A stretch of DNA of 6,773 nucleotides. It comes from an uncultured Opitutia bacterium (lineage in GTDB: Bacteria > Verrucomicrobiota > Verrucomicrobiia > Opitutales > UBA953). The stretch lies in contig CAINSX010000230.1 in the NCBI GenBank assembly GCA_903853185.1, positions 1 to 6,773 on the forward strand, given 5' to 3'. The notes under the pieces were generated by a model, which worked only from the letters and a program-made list of their open reading frames with translations, was not told the DNA's origin and did not search any database. Shown in pieces: positions 1 to 5,929 of this stretch. The position numbers and the translations under genes are program-made. How positions within the stretch are numbered: position 1 is the stretch's first letter; each line of letters opens with the position of its first letter.

Positions 1-270
1 AGTCGAGACGATCCGATGAGCCATCGTGCTTTTCTCGAGATCGCCCGGGACGATCGCGATGTCTCCGCTCTTAAGTTTCTTGGTGGCACCAGCGAGTTCG
101 TCCAGACGGAGGCCAGCCTTGCGGCCTTTATTCGCATCCGGTCCGTGGCAGCCATAGCAACGATCGGACAGGATGGGGCGCACCTCGCGATTGAAATCCA
201 CGGTCGCTTCGGCCGACCACGCAGAGGCGGCGACCGAGAGACAAAGGAAAGCGAGTGCGTTGGAACGCAT
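1..270 (-). CDS. Planctomycete-type cytochrome C (PSCyt1) domain protein, N-terminal part
   Basis: The reading frame starts at the ATG at 270-268 and stays open to the window edge, giving 90 residues with the C-terminus missing. Residues 1-22 form a Sec signal peptide: Arg2, a hydrophobic stretch from about 5 to 17, and a likely cleavage after AEA at 20-22, so export to the periplasm is expected. The mature start VDFNREVRPILSDRCYGCHG holds a CxxCH haem-attachment site (C38, C41, H42). A GPDANKGRKAGLRLDE-like stretch and IVPGDLEKS follow, which is the usual pattern of the PSCyt1 domain (family knowledge). Such proteins in Planctomycetota and Verrucomicrobiota are commonly large, with DUF1549/DUF1553 domains downstream, but that part lies outside the window. 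The substrate or electron partner cannot be told from here. It is divergent from glmM. A GGGAG at 291-295 (minus strand) lies 20 nt before the start, rather far for a ribosome binding site. Confidence 0.85.
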   Translation of the reverse strand, partial: MRSNALAFLCLSVAASAWSAEATVDFNREVRPILSDRCYGCHGPDANKGRKAGLRLDELAGATKKLKSGDIAIVPGDLEKSTMAHRIVST

Positions 271-557
271 GGGGTAAAGACACTCAAATTCTCCCAGCAG
301 TTCCTGTCGAACGGCGAATCAGACCTCAGGAATAATACTCATCTCATATTCGTTCATTACGTTTCACGGTTGGCATCACCGAGGGGCATTTGCTCGCTCG
401 AAGTCTTTCCATCGTTTGTCGTCTCGTTAAATTGGACTATTAGCCGTCTCTCGTCCCGGCACCCTATATTAATGACTGAATTGGTCATATCATTCATAAA
501 AGAAGGTTTTCGGTCATTTGGGCTTGTCAAAAGCAGGGGAAAAGGCCCAATAACGAC
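271..557. other. Divergent intergenic region between the PSCyt1 gene and glmM
   Basis: This 287 bp stretch separates two divergently transcribed genes and has AT-rich pockets at about 330-360 and 462-510 in otherwise GC-rich DNA. It must carry the leftward promoter for the cytochrome gene and the rightward one for glmM. For the leftward gene a -10-like TATTAT reads on the minus strand at 337-332, but no good -35 sits at the right distance. A short inverted repeat (ATGAC 472-476, GTCAT 484-488, 7 nt spacer) overlaps the rightward promoter candidate. A plus-strand open frame covers much of this region, but it runs antisense to the cytochrome gene and out of frame into glmM. I do not regard it as a gene. 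Confidence 0.6.
472..500 (+). promoter_or_regulatory. Candidate sigma70-type promoter for the glmM operon
   Basis: ATGACT (472-477) matches four of six positions of the TTGACA -35 consensus. CATAAA (495-500) matches four of six of TATAAT, and the spacer is exactly 17 nt. It sits in the most AT-rich part of the intergenic region and would give a leader of about 50 nt before the glmM start. A five-base inverted repeat (472-476 / 484-488) overlaps it and could be an operator or chance. Judged by eye only; promoter consensus in this group of bacteria is not well known to me. Confidence 0.35.
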
Positions 558-1913
558 ATGGCGACCAAACTATTCGGCACGGATGGCATCCGCGGTAAGG
601 CGAACGAATATCCGATCACTCCTGAAATCGCCCTCCGGATCGGACAGGCCATTTCCCGGGTCCTGCGCTCCAGCGGCGCCAATCATAACCGGGTAATCAT
701 CGGCAAAGACACGCGTATATCCGGCTACATGCTCGAGACGGCTTTGACGAGCGGCCTGGTGTCGAGCGGCATGGACGTCTTCCTCGTCGGTCCGATGCCG
801 ACCCCGGCAGTGGCGCATCTTACCAAGTCGATGGGCTGCGGCGCGGGTATCATGCTCACGGCTTCGCATAACCCTTATGAAGACAACGGGCTGAAGATCT
901 TCGGGCCGGATGGTTTCAAGCTGTCAGACGACCTGGAAGCGCTCGTCGAACAGGAAGTCCTCTACGACGTGAAGGCGAACGGCGTGACCGGAGACAAGAT
1001 CGGCAAGGCCTACCGTATCGACGACGCCCGTGGACGTTACATCGAGTTCGTGAAGCAGAGCCTTGGTAATGCCCACCTCGACGGCATGAAGATCGTCGTC
1101 GATTGCGGCCATGGTGCTGGCTACCTGCTGGCTCCGCTCATCTTCAAGGAACTGGGAGCCAAGGTCGTGAAGCTCGGCGTCGACCCTGATGGCATCAACA
1201 TCAACGCTGGCGTTGGGGCGCTTTATCCGGAATTCGCCGGCAAGGTCGTCAAAGAGCAGGGCGCCGATGTCGGCATCTCGCTCGACGGCGATGCGGACCG
1301 CGTGATTTTCTCCGACGCGACCGGCACTAGCATCTCTGGTGACCGTATCCTGGCCTTGTGTGCCTCAGCTTTAAAGGAAGAAGGTAAGTTGGCCGGTAAC
1401 ACCATGGTCTGCACGGTGATGTCCAATCTCGGCCTACATGAGGCCATGCGCAAGGCCGGCATCGGCGTGATCACCACCGCCGTCAGCGACCGTCATGTCA
1501 TCGAGGCCCTGCGTAAAGGTGGGTATTCCTTTGGCGGAGAGAACTCTGGTCACCTGATTTTCTCGGATTACGCCTCGACGGGCGACGGCATCCTGAGCGC
1601 CCTCCAGGTGCTGCGCTTTATGCGAAAGAAGGGTGCAACCTTGGCGGATCTCGCTGCTGGCATGCGCGAATATCCCCAGTCTCTGGTTAACCTGAAGGTC
1701 AAGTCACGCATTCCGCTGGTCCAGCTCAACACCTTACAGGAGGAGCTTCGCAAAGCCGACGCCGCCTTCGGCAATGCCGGTCGTCATCTCATCCGCTATT
1801 CCGGGACGGAGAACAAGCTGCGCATCCTCGTCGAGCACCAGGACAAGACGGAAGTCGAACGCTGGGCCCTAGCCTTCCGCCAAGCGGTCGAAACCGATTT
1901 CGCGAGCCTCTAA
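558..1913 (+). CDS. glmM: Phosphoglucosamine mutase GlmM
   Basis: This cytoplasmic enzyme converts glucosamine-6-phosphate to glucosamine-1-phosphate on the way to UDP-GlcNAc, the precursor of peptidoglycan and lipid A. The 451-residue length is normal for the family (E. coli about 445). The N-terminus KLFGTDGIRGKAN is the standard GlmM start. The phosphoserine loop TASHNPYEDNG has its catalytic Ser at 103, the metal-binding loop DGDADR lies at 243-248, the sugar-binding GENSGH at 327-332, and the phosphate-binding loop RYSGTENKLRILVE at 413-426. These are the four landmarks of the alpha-D-phosphohexomutase fold, and the GENSGH loop and N-terminus favour GlmM over phosphomannomutase. The ATG at 558 fits the family start; an AGGGGAAAAGG purine run at 535-545 lies 12 nt before it. 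Only 1 bp separates its stop from the next gene, which suggests translational coupling. GlmM is normally activated by phosphorylation of the active-site Ser. Confidence 0.97.
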   Translation: MATKLFGTDGIRGKANEYPITPEIALRIGQAISRVLRSSGANHNRVIIGKDTRISGYMLETALTSGLVSSGMDVFLVGPMPTPAVAHLTKSMGCGAGIMLTASHNPYEDNGLKIFGPDGFKLSDDLEALVEQEVLYDVKANGVTGDKIGKAYRIDDARGRYIEFVKQSLGNAHLDGMKIVVDCGHGAGYLLAPLIFKELGAKVVKLGVDPDGININAGVGALYPEFAGKVVKEQGADVGISLDGDADRVIFSDATGTSISGDRILALCASALKEEGKLAGNTMVCTVMSNLGLHEAMRKAGIGVITTAVSDRHVIEALRKGGYSFGGENSGHLIFSDYASTGDGILSALQVLRFMRKKGATLADLAAGMREYPQSLVNLKVKSRIPLVQLNTLQEELRKADAAFGNAGRHLIRYSGTENKLRILVEHQDKTEVERWALAFRQAVETDFASL

Positions 1914-1914
1914 G

Positions 1915-2799
1915 ATGGCCACTTTCCATATCCCTACCGCGGCCGAGACCGCTGGCTGCCACCCGTTGACGATCTCTCGCTCGTTGGCTGATTTCCCCTT
2001 GGCCAACATTTCACTTCGTCGGCACCAGCAATCGGCACTCATCGCTGCTGGACTATCCGAAGCGGCCGGGCCTGAGGCTGATATTTCAGTGCACCCGGGA
2101 GCATGGTTCGCTTCGGCGGAACTCGCGACCTTCGTCGCTGATGCTTCTTATGGATCGCTGACCCAGGCGGATGGTTTGGTGCTCTTGAAGCGTCTGGGCG
2201 CCACGCGCGAGCTCCGAGTCACGCAGTCCTTCCTCATCACGTTCAGTTGGGACCTGTTGCGGGCCAACGTCGAAGCCATGACCGCCCGGAAGACCTACAC
2301 ACAGGAGTCCGGTGCGCATGCATCGCTCTATGTCGACGGACGGCTCCAGGTAGGCAAGGGCACCAAGATCCTCCCCGGCGTCGTCATCGAGGGCGACGTC
2401 ATCATCGGCGATAACTGTAAGGTTGGACCGAACTGCTACATCCGCGGGTCGACGTCCATCGGCGACAAGTGCCACATCGGCCAGGCCGTCGAGATTAAGA
2501 ATTCGATCCTGCTGGCAGGTACCAACGTTGGACACCTTTCCTATCTCGGGGATTCGATCCTCGGCGAGAAGGTGAACCTCGGTGCGGGCACCATCACCTC
2601 GAACCTTCGGCATGATGGCGGCTCCCATCGTAGTCCAGTTGAAGGACGGATGGTCGACACTGGTCGACGTAAGCTGGGCGCCATCTTTGGGGACGGCGTC
2701 CATACCGGCATCCACACCTCGATCTACCCTGGCCGCAAACTCTGGCCTAAGACTTTCACCTTACCCGGCGCCATCGTCGACAAGGACATCCTCGCCTGA
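1915..2799 (+). CDS. Short GlmU-like left-handed beta-helix acetyltransferase
   Basis: A 294-residue protein encoded between glmM and glmS. Residues about 135-294 form a hexapeptide-repeat (LbH) domain like the acetyltransferase half of GlmU. The equivalents of the E. coli GlmU acetyl-transfer residues are present: R177, K195 (VEIKN), H207 and Y210 in GHLSYLGD (206-213), and N230 after NLGAGTIT. The stretch NLRHDG...VDTGRRKLGAIFGD (230-260) looks closer to archaeal-type GlmU proteins than to E. coli. The first 130 residues are not a complete nucleotidyltransferase: there is no LxxGxGTRM-like nucleotide loop. PLTISRSLADFPLANISLRR (17-36) and FSWDLLRANVEAM (110-122) resemble the ends of the NTP_transf_4-type domain of Bacteroidota GlmU-like proteins (recalled, not computed). 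Context makes glucosamine-1-phosphate the likely acceptor and acetyl-CoA the donor. The uridylyl step is unsupported, so I give no gene symbol. The 1 bp gap after glmM and 2 bp before glmS imply one operon. Confidence 0.85.
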   Translation: MATFHIPTAAETAGCHPLTISRSLADFPLANISLRRHQQSALIAAGLSEAAGPEADISVHPGAWFASAELATFVADASYGSLTQADGLVLLKRLGATRELRVTQSFLITFSWDLLRANVEAMTARKTYTQESGAHASLYVDGRLQVGKGTKILPGVVIEGDVIIGDNCKVGPNCYIRGSTSIGDKCHIGQAVEIKNSILLAGTNVGHLSYLGDSILGEKVNLGAGTITSNLRHDGGSHRSPVEGRMVDTGRRKLGAIFGDGVHTGIHTSIYPGRKLWPKTFTLPGAIVDKDILA

Positions 2800-2801
2800 C
2801 C

Positions 2802-4640
2802 ATGTGCGGCATCGTTGGATATGTCGGTCGTAACGCCGCTACGCCCGTCCTGCTCGGTGGGCTGAGGCGTCTGGAATATCGAGGTTATGATTCTGCTGGC
2901 CTATCCGTACAGGAGGGCAAATCGCTCCTGACCCTGCGGGCCGTGGGCAAGGTCGCCCGTTTGGCCGACAAGGTCCGTGCCGAATGGTCCGAAGACCGTC
3001 AGGCCGGTTGCACCGTTGGCATCGCCCATACGCGTTGGGCGACGCACGGCGCACCCACCGAATCGAACGCCCATCCACATGCGGACGCCAGCGGACGCAT
3101 CCGGCTCGTCCACAACGGTATCATCGAGAATTACCGCGTCATCCGGGAGAAGCTCGAGGCCAAGGGGCATGTTTTTTCGTCGGAGACCGACACCGAGGCC
3201 GTATCCCGCCTGATCGGAGAATATTACAAAGGTGACCTGCGTAAGGCCGTGATCAGCGCCCTTCGTCAGGTCGAAGGCGCCTATGGTATTGCTGTCATCT
3301 CCGCCGATGAACCTGGTCGCCTCGTCGTGGCCCGTAAAGGCAGCCCGCTCGTCATCGGCGTCGGCGAAGGCGAATGCCTAGTCGCCTCGGATCCGTCGGC
3401 CTTGATCTCCCATACCCGCCGGGTCATTTATCTGGATGATGGCGACGTCGCTTTGGTCACCGCGGATTCTGTCGACATCACCGACCTTAACCATGCGCCG
3501 ATGGATCGCGATGTCGCCGAACTCGAGTTCGAAGCTGGTGCGGTGGAGAAGGGCGGCTACGAGCACTTCATGCTCAAAGAAATCCACGAGCAGCCCGAGT
3601 CTGTTCGTAACGCTTTGCGCGGACGTCTTGACCTACTGAACGGCACGGCGGTGCTTTCCGGCATGGGCGCGACAGCCCGTGAACTCATCGACCTGCAGCG
3701 TATTGTCATGGTGGGTTGCGGGACGTCTTTACATGCCGGGATGGTCGGAGACTTCGCCTTCGAGGACCTCGCTGCCATCCAGGCCGAAGTCCAGCCGGCC
3801 GCCGAATTCCGTTACCGCAACCCGCTCGTCGACGGGCGTGACCTCGTCGTCGCCATCTCTCAGTCGGGCGAGACCGCCGATACCTTGGCCGCCGTGCGTG
3901 AAGCCAAGGACAAGGGCGCCATGGTCATGGGGCTCGTCAACGTCGTCGGCTCGACCATCGCCCGGGAAGCCGGTCGCGGCGTCTACCTGCATGCTGGTCC
4001 TGAAATCTCTGTCGCCTCGACCAAGGCCTTCACCGGGCAGGTGGCCGTCTTGCTCCTGATGGCTCTCAAGTTAGGCCGTGGCCGACGCCTGTCGCGCGAA
4101 CGTGGGCTAGCCCTGGCCGCCGAGATTGGACGCCTGCCCGAGCTCATCGAGGCCGTCCTCAAGCAGGATGCCGCCATCGCCAAGGTCGCCGAATCCATGG
4201 CGAAGCATGAGCACGCCTTCTTCCTCGGCCGCGGTCCGATGTATCCCGTGGCGCTGGAAGGCGCGCTCAAGCTCAAGGAGATTTCCTATATTCATGCGGA
4301 GGGTTATCATGCCGCCGAACTAAAGCATGGCCCCATCGCTTTACTGACGCCCGGCATGCCCGTCGTCGTCTTGGCAAATCGCTCACCCGTGGTCGATAAG
4401 ACCTTGGGCAACGCTGAAGAGTGCAAGGCTCGGGGGGCGCGCATCATCGCCATCGTCACCGAAGGCGGCCCTGAAGCCGCGATCGCCGACGACGTCATCC
4501 AGATTCCTGACTGCGACCCCTTGATCGCGACCATCCCGGCCGTCGTTGCCTTGCAACTGCTGTCCTATCACGTGGCTCGCCTGCGTGGCTGCCCGATCGA
4601 CCAGCCGCGCAATCTGGCCAAGTCGGTGACCGTAGAGTAA
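2802..4640 (+). CDS. glmS: Glutamine--fructose-6-phosphate aminotransferase (isomerizing) GlmS
   Basis: GlmS makes glucosamine-6-phosphate from fructose-6-phosphate and glutamine, the first committed step to UDP-GlcNAc, in the cytoplasm. At 612 residues it is full length (E. coli 609). The N-terminal class II glutamine amidotransferase domain begins MCGIVGYVGRN, so Cys2 becomes the N-terminal nucleophile after Met removal. HTRWATHG (76-83), HNGIIENY (104-111) and SETDTE (127-132) line its glutamine site. The first SIS domain carries GCGTS (305-309), SQSGET (353-358) and ASTKAFTGQ (405-413). The second carries LEGALKLKEIS (485-495) and ELKHGP (506-511), giving K490, E493 and H509 as equivalents of E. 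coli K485, E488 and H504. The C-terminus NLAKSVTVE is the usual end with the catalytic-loop Lys (K606). It starts 2 bp after the previous stop. No leader is available for a glmS ribozyme, so control must come from the operon promoter or allostery. Confidence 0.98.
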   Translation: MCGIVGYVGRNAATPVLLGGLRRLEYRGYDSAGLSVQEGKSLLTLRAVGKVARLADKVRAEWSEDRQAGCTVGIAHTRWATHGAPTESNAHPHADASGRIRLVHNGIIENYRVIREKLEAKGHVFSSETDTEAVSRLIGEYYKGDLRKAVISALRQVEGAYGIAVISADEPGRLVVARKGSPLVIGVGEGECLVASDPSALISHTRRVIYLDDGDVALVTADSVDITDLNHAPMDRDVAELEFEAGAVEKGGYEHFMLKEIHEQPESVRNALRGRLDLLNGTAVLSGMGATARELIDLQRIVMVGCGTSLHAGMVGDFAFEDLAAIQAEVQPAAEFRYRNPLVDGRDLVVAISQSGETADTLAAVREAKDKGAMVMGLVNVVGSTIAREAGRGVYLHAGPEISVASTKAFTGQVAVLLLMALKLGRGRRLSRERGLALAAEIGRLPELIEAVLKQDAAIAKVAESMAKHEHAFFLGRGPMYPVALEGALKLKEISYIHAEGYHAAELKHGPIALLTPGMPVVVLANRSPVVDKTLGNAEECKARGARIIAIVTEGGPEAAIADDVIQIPDCDPLIATIPAVVALQLLSYHVARLRGCPIDQPRNLAKSVTVE

Positions 4641-4653
4641 GGGAAAGGCCTTA

Positions 4654-4675
4654 GCAATAGACCTCAGGTCCTTGC
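4654..4675 (+). other. Imperfect inverted repeat downstream of glmS
   Basis: GCAA (4654-4657) and GACCT (4660-4664) pair with AGGTC (4666-4670) and TTGC (4672-4675) around a single central C, so a folded RNA would open the loop to a few bases. It sits 13 nt after the glmS stop, where a terminator could be. No T tract follows it, so intrinsic termination is doubtful and the next gene may be cotranscribed. Confidence 0.3.
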
Positions 4676-4705
4676 CGTTGATTGGGGCTGAGTCGAAGCC
4701 TTGCT

Positions 4706-4709
4706 GGAG
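4706..4709 (+). promoter_or_regulatory. Ribosome binding site that fixes the start of the cysteine-rich protein
   Basis: GGAG lies 5 nt before the ATG at 4715. The only alternative upstream start in frame is a TTG at 4682, which has no comparable purine run at a good distance and would add 11 residues unlike the repeat that follows. This supports 4715 as the start. Confidence 0.6.
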
Positions 4710-4714
4710 TGGCC

Positions 4715-5029
4715 ATGAATGAAAGCTCCAAGAAGAAGTGCCGTTGCTGCCGCAAGACCAAGACCCTGGACATGTTCCATCGTTTGGAAGGCACCGCGGC
4801 GATCCACCCGTTCTGTCGTCCGTGCCTCGGTGCGGCGGCCCGCCGTCGCTCGGCCCTGAGGGGGTCGCGCCGGACAGAGACCACCCGGTCCTGCGCCCAG
4901 TGCGATCAGGAACTCCCCGTACAGATGTTCCATTGGCTGAGGGCCTCCGGCAGCTACCACAGCTACTGCCGCCCGTGCCATGCCGCGTACATGGCAGAGC
5001 GTTACCGTCGCCTGCAGGGCGAAAGGTGA
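4715..5029 (+). CDS. Small protein with two tandem four-cysteine zinc-finger-like modules
   Basis: A 104-residue basic protein of unknown function, with no signal peptide or membrane segment. It consists of two copies of one module. Copy 1 has cysteines C9, C12, C34, C37 and copy 2 has C60, C63, C85, C88. Every landmark is offset by exactly 51 residues: MFH (20-22 / 71-73), L24/L75, H31/H82 and CRPC (34-37 / 85-88). The pattern CxxC-x21-CxxC resembles the short zinc-ribbon or treble-clef modules often seen alone or next to HNH nucleases (family knowledge). No HNH residues are visible. The linker (41-59) and C-terminal tail (94-104) are rich in Arg, so nucleic-acid binding is plausible but inferred. 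It follows glmS by 74 bp on the same strand and faces the tRNA genes tail to tail. A role in amino-sugar synthesis is not indicated. Confidence 0.75.
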   Translation: MNESSKKKCRCCRKTKTLDMFHRLEGTAAIHPFCRPCLGAAARRRSALRGSRRTETTRSCAQCDQELPVQMFHWLRASGSYHSYCRPCHAAYMAERYRRLQGER

Positions 5030-5035
5030 CGTTCT

Positions 5036-5048
5036 GGAAAAGGTTTCC
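5036..5048. other. Short hairpin-capable inverted repeat at the convergence point
   Basis: GGAAA (5036-5040) and TTTCC (5044-5048) flank a three-base loop, just after the stop of the cysteine-rich gene and 4 nt beyond the 3' end of the leftward tRNA-Lys(CTT). It could help end transcription from either side, but the stem is only five pairs and no T tract follows on either strand. Confidence 0.25.
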
Positions 5049-5051
5049 CGC

Positions 5052-5126
<75 letters not shown>

Positions 5127-5230
5127 AGACAGCGGGATGGGAATGAGTGCAAGACGCGGACGGGATTTCAAGAGCAAATGCACTTTAATCGGCAGAGAGT
5201 TTCCCGGAAGGTCAACGCAGGTGTTCGGAG
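5127..5230 (-). other. Spacer between the two tRNA-Lys genes
   Basis: This 104 bp stretch holds no open frame of note. A TTGACC (minus strand, 5215-5210) resembles a -35 element, but no convincing -10 box sits at the right distance. It may be processed out of a joint tRNA precursor. Confidence 0.4.
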
Positions 5231-5302
5231 TGGCCAGACCGGGGCTCGAACCCGGAACCAATTGATTAAAAGTCAACTGCTCTACCATTGAGCTATCTGG
5301 CC
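5231..5302 (-). tRNA. tRNA-Lys (anticodon TTT), CCA not encoded
   Basis: The minus strand folds into a standard cloverleaf. The acceptor GGCCAGA pairs with TCTGGCC, the D arm and anticodon stem are the same as in the neighbouring tRNA-Lys, and the loop CTTTTAA gives anticodon TTT for AAA (and by wobble AAG). The T arm is CCGGG/CCCGG with loop TTCGAGC. The discriminator is A, but CTC follows it, so CCA must be added after transcription. It differs from the CTT gene at seven of 72 positions, four of which are paired changes in the acceptor stem. It begins 56 bp after the rlmB-like stop and could be cotranscribed with that gene. Confidence 0.95.
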
Positions 5303-5308
5303 TGCCGA

Positions 5309-5328
5309 ACGCGTCGATTACGACACGT
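5309..5328. repeat. 20-bp imperfect inverted repeat upstream of tRNA-Lys(TTT)
   Basis: ACG-C-GTCG (5309-5316) and CGAC-A-CGT (5321-5328) are symmetric about a central ATTA, with one mismatched pair out of eight. It lies 6 bp upstream of the 5' end of tRNA-Lys(TTT) and after the rlmB-like stop. It could be an operator, a processing hairpin, or chance. No T tract follows it. Confidence 0.35.
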
Positions 5329-5346
5329 CCAGAGGGAGGGGTAAAG

Positions 5347-5377
5347 AAAAATTGAACCTCAGCGATGGCCGCGCTGA
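5347..5377 (-). terminator. Weak terminator candidate at the end of the rlmB-like gene
   Basis: On the minus strand TCAGCG (5377-5372) pairs with CGCTGA (5364-5359) around a seven-base loop, overlapping the stop codon. A T5 run (5351-5347) follows after seven bases. The gap between stem and T run is longer than in normal intrinsic terminators, so readthrough into the tRNA genes is quite possible. Confidence 0.25.
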
Positions 5378-5922
5378 CGAACGGCCTCGAAAAGGCACAC
5401 GCCGGCGGAGACGGAGACGTTGAGGCAGGGAACCTGGCCGAGCATCGGGATGCGCAGGAGGAAATCGCAGGTCTCGGCGGTCAGATGGCGGATGCCGTCA
5501 CCTTCGGCGCCTAGCACGATCGCCAGCGGGCCGCTCAGTTTGGCGGCGTAGAGCGATTGGCTCGCCTTGTGGTCAGAGGTGCCTGCCAGCCAGACGCCGG
5601 CGTCCTTTAGTTTCACGAGGGCGTTACGTAGGTTGTTGACCTGGACGATGGGCATCGTCTCCGCGGCGCCGACGGCGACCAACCGGACGGTATCGGTTAC
5701 TGGGGCGGAGTTCTTTCGGGTGATTACCACGAAGGTGCAACCCGCGCAATCGGCGTTACGGATGCAGGCACCCAGATTATGAGGATCCTGGACACCGTCG
5801 AGGACGAGGATCAGCGGATCCTTGACGTCCTTGAGGAGGGCCGGGATATCGGCTTCGTCGAACTGACGAATTGGCCGATGGAGGTCGGCGTGGCGCGGGG
5901 CGCGATCGTTACTCCGGGCCAT
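5359..5922 (-). CDS. rlmB: RlmB/TrmH-family 23S rRNA 2'-O-methyltransferase lacking the N-terminal domain
   Basis: A SPOUT (SpoU) class methyltransferase that uses S-adenosylmethionine to 2'-O-methylate a guanosine, in RlmB at 23S rRNA G2251 (E. coli numbering). At 187 residues it is shorter than E. coli RlmB (243) because the roughly 75-residue L30e-like substrate-binding domain is absent; only a basic stub (1-20) precedes the catalytic domain. Motif 1 is LDGVQDPHNLGACIRNAD (41-58) with N49 and R55, motif 2 is VLGAEGDGIRHL (136-147) with E140, and motif 3 is IPMLGQVPCLNVSVSAG (158-174). The C-terminal LFEAVRQRG also matches RlmB. C166 replaces the usual Ser of the SLNVS motif, which is unusual. 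I chose the ATG at 5922, 7 bp after the asd stop. Longer readings up to 6162 would overlap asd out of frame and give no family similarity. RlmB rather than another TrmH paralogue is likely but not certain. Confidence 0.8.
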   Translation of the reverse strand: MARSNDRAPRHADLHRPIRQFDEADIPALLKDVKDPLILVLDGVQDPHNLGACIRNADCAGCTFVVITRKNSAPVTDTVRLVAVGAAETMPIVQVNNLRNALVKLKDAGVWLAGTSDHKASQSLYAAKLSGPLAIVLGAEGDGIRHLTAETCDFLLRIPMLGQVPCLNVSVSAGVCLFEAVRQRGHR

Positions 5923-5929
5923 GGTCGGA

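Noticed and set aside
16..696. A 226-codon open frame on the plus strand through the left intergenic region
   Set aside because: It is antisense to the PSCyt1 gene, crosses the promoter region and enters glmM out of frame. The translation has no recognisable motif and is low in complexity typical of shadow frames.
2086..2715. A 209-codon minus-strand frame within the GlmU-like gene
   Set aside because: It is a complement shadow of a well-supported plus-strand gene in GC-rich DNA, with no domain motif.
2780..2801. A glmS ribozyme upstream of glmS
   Set aside because: The gap is 2 bp, with coding sequence immediately before it, and no ribozyme core is seen.
4682..4714. A TTG start giving a 115-residue version of the cysteine-rich protein
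   Set aside because: The internal ATG has a GGAG ribosome binding site at a good distance, and the extra 11 residues do not fit the repeat structure.
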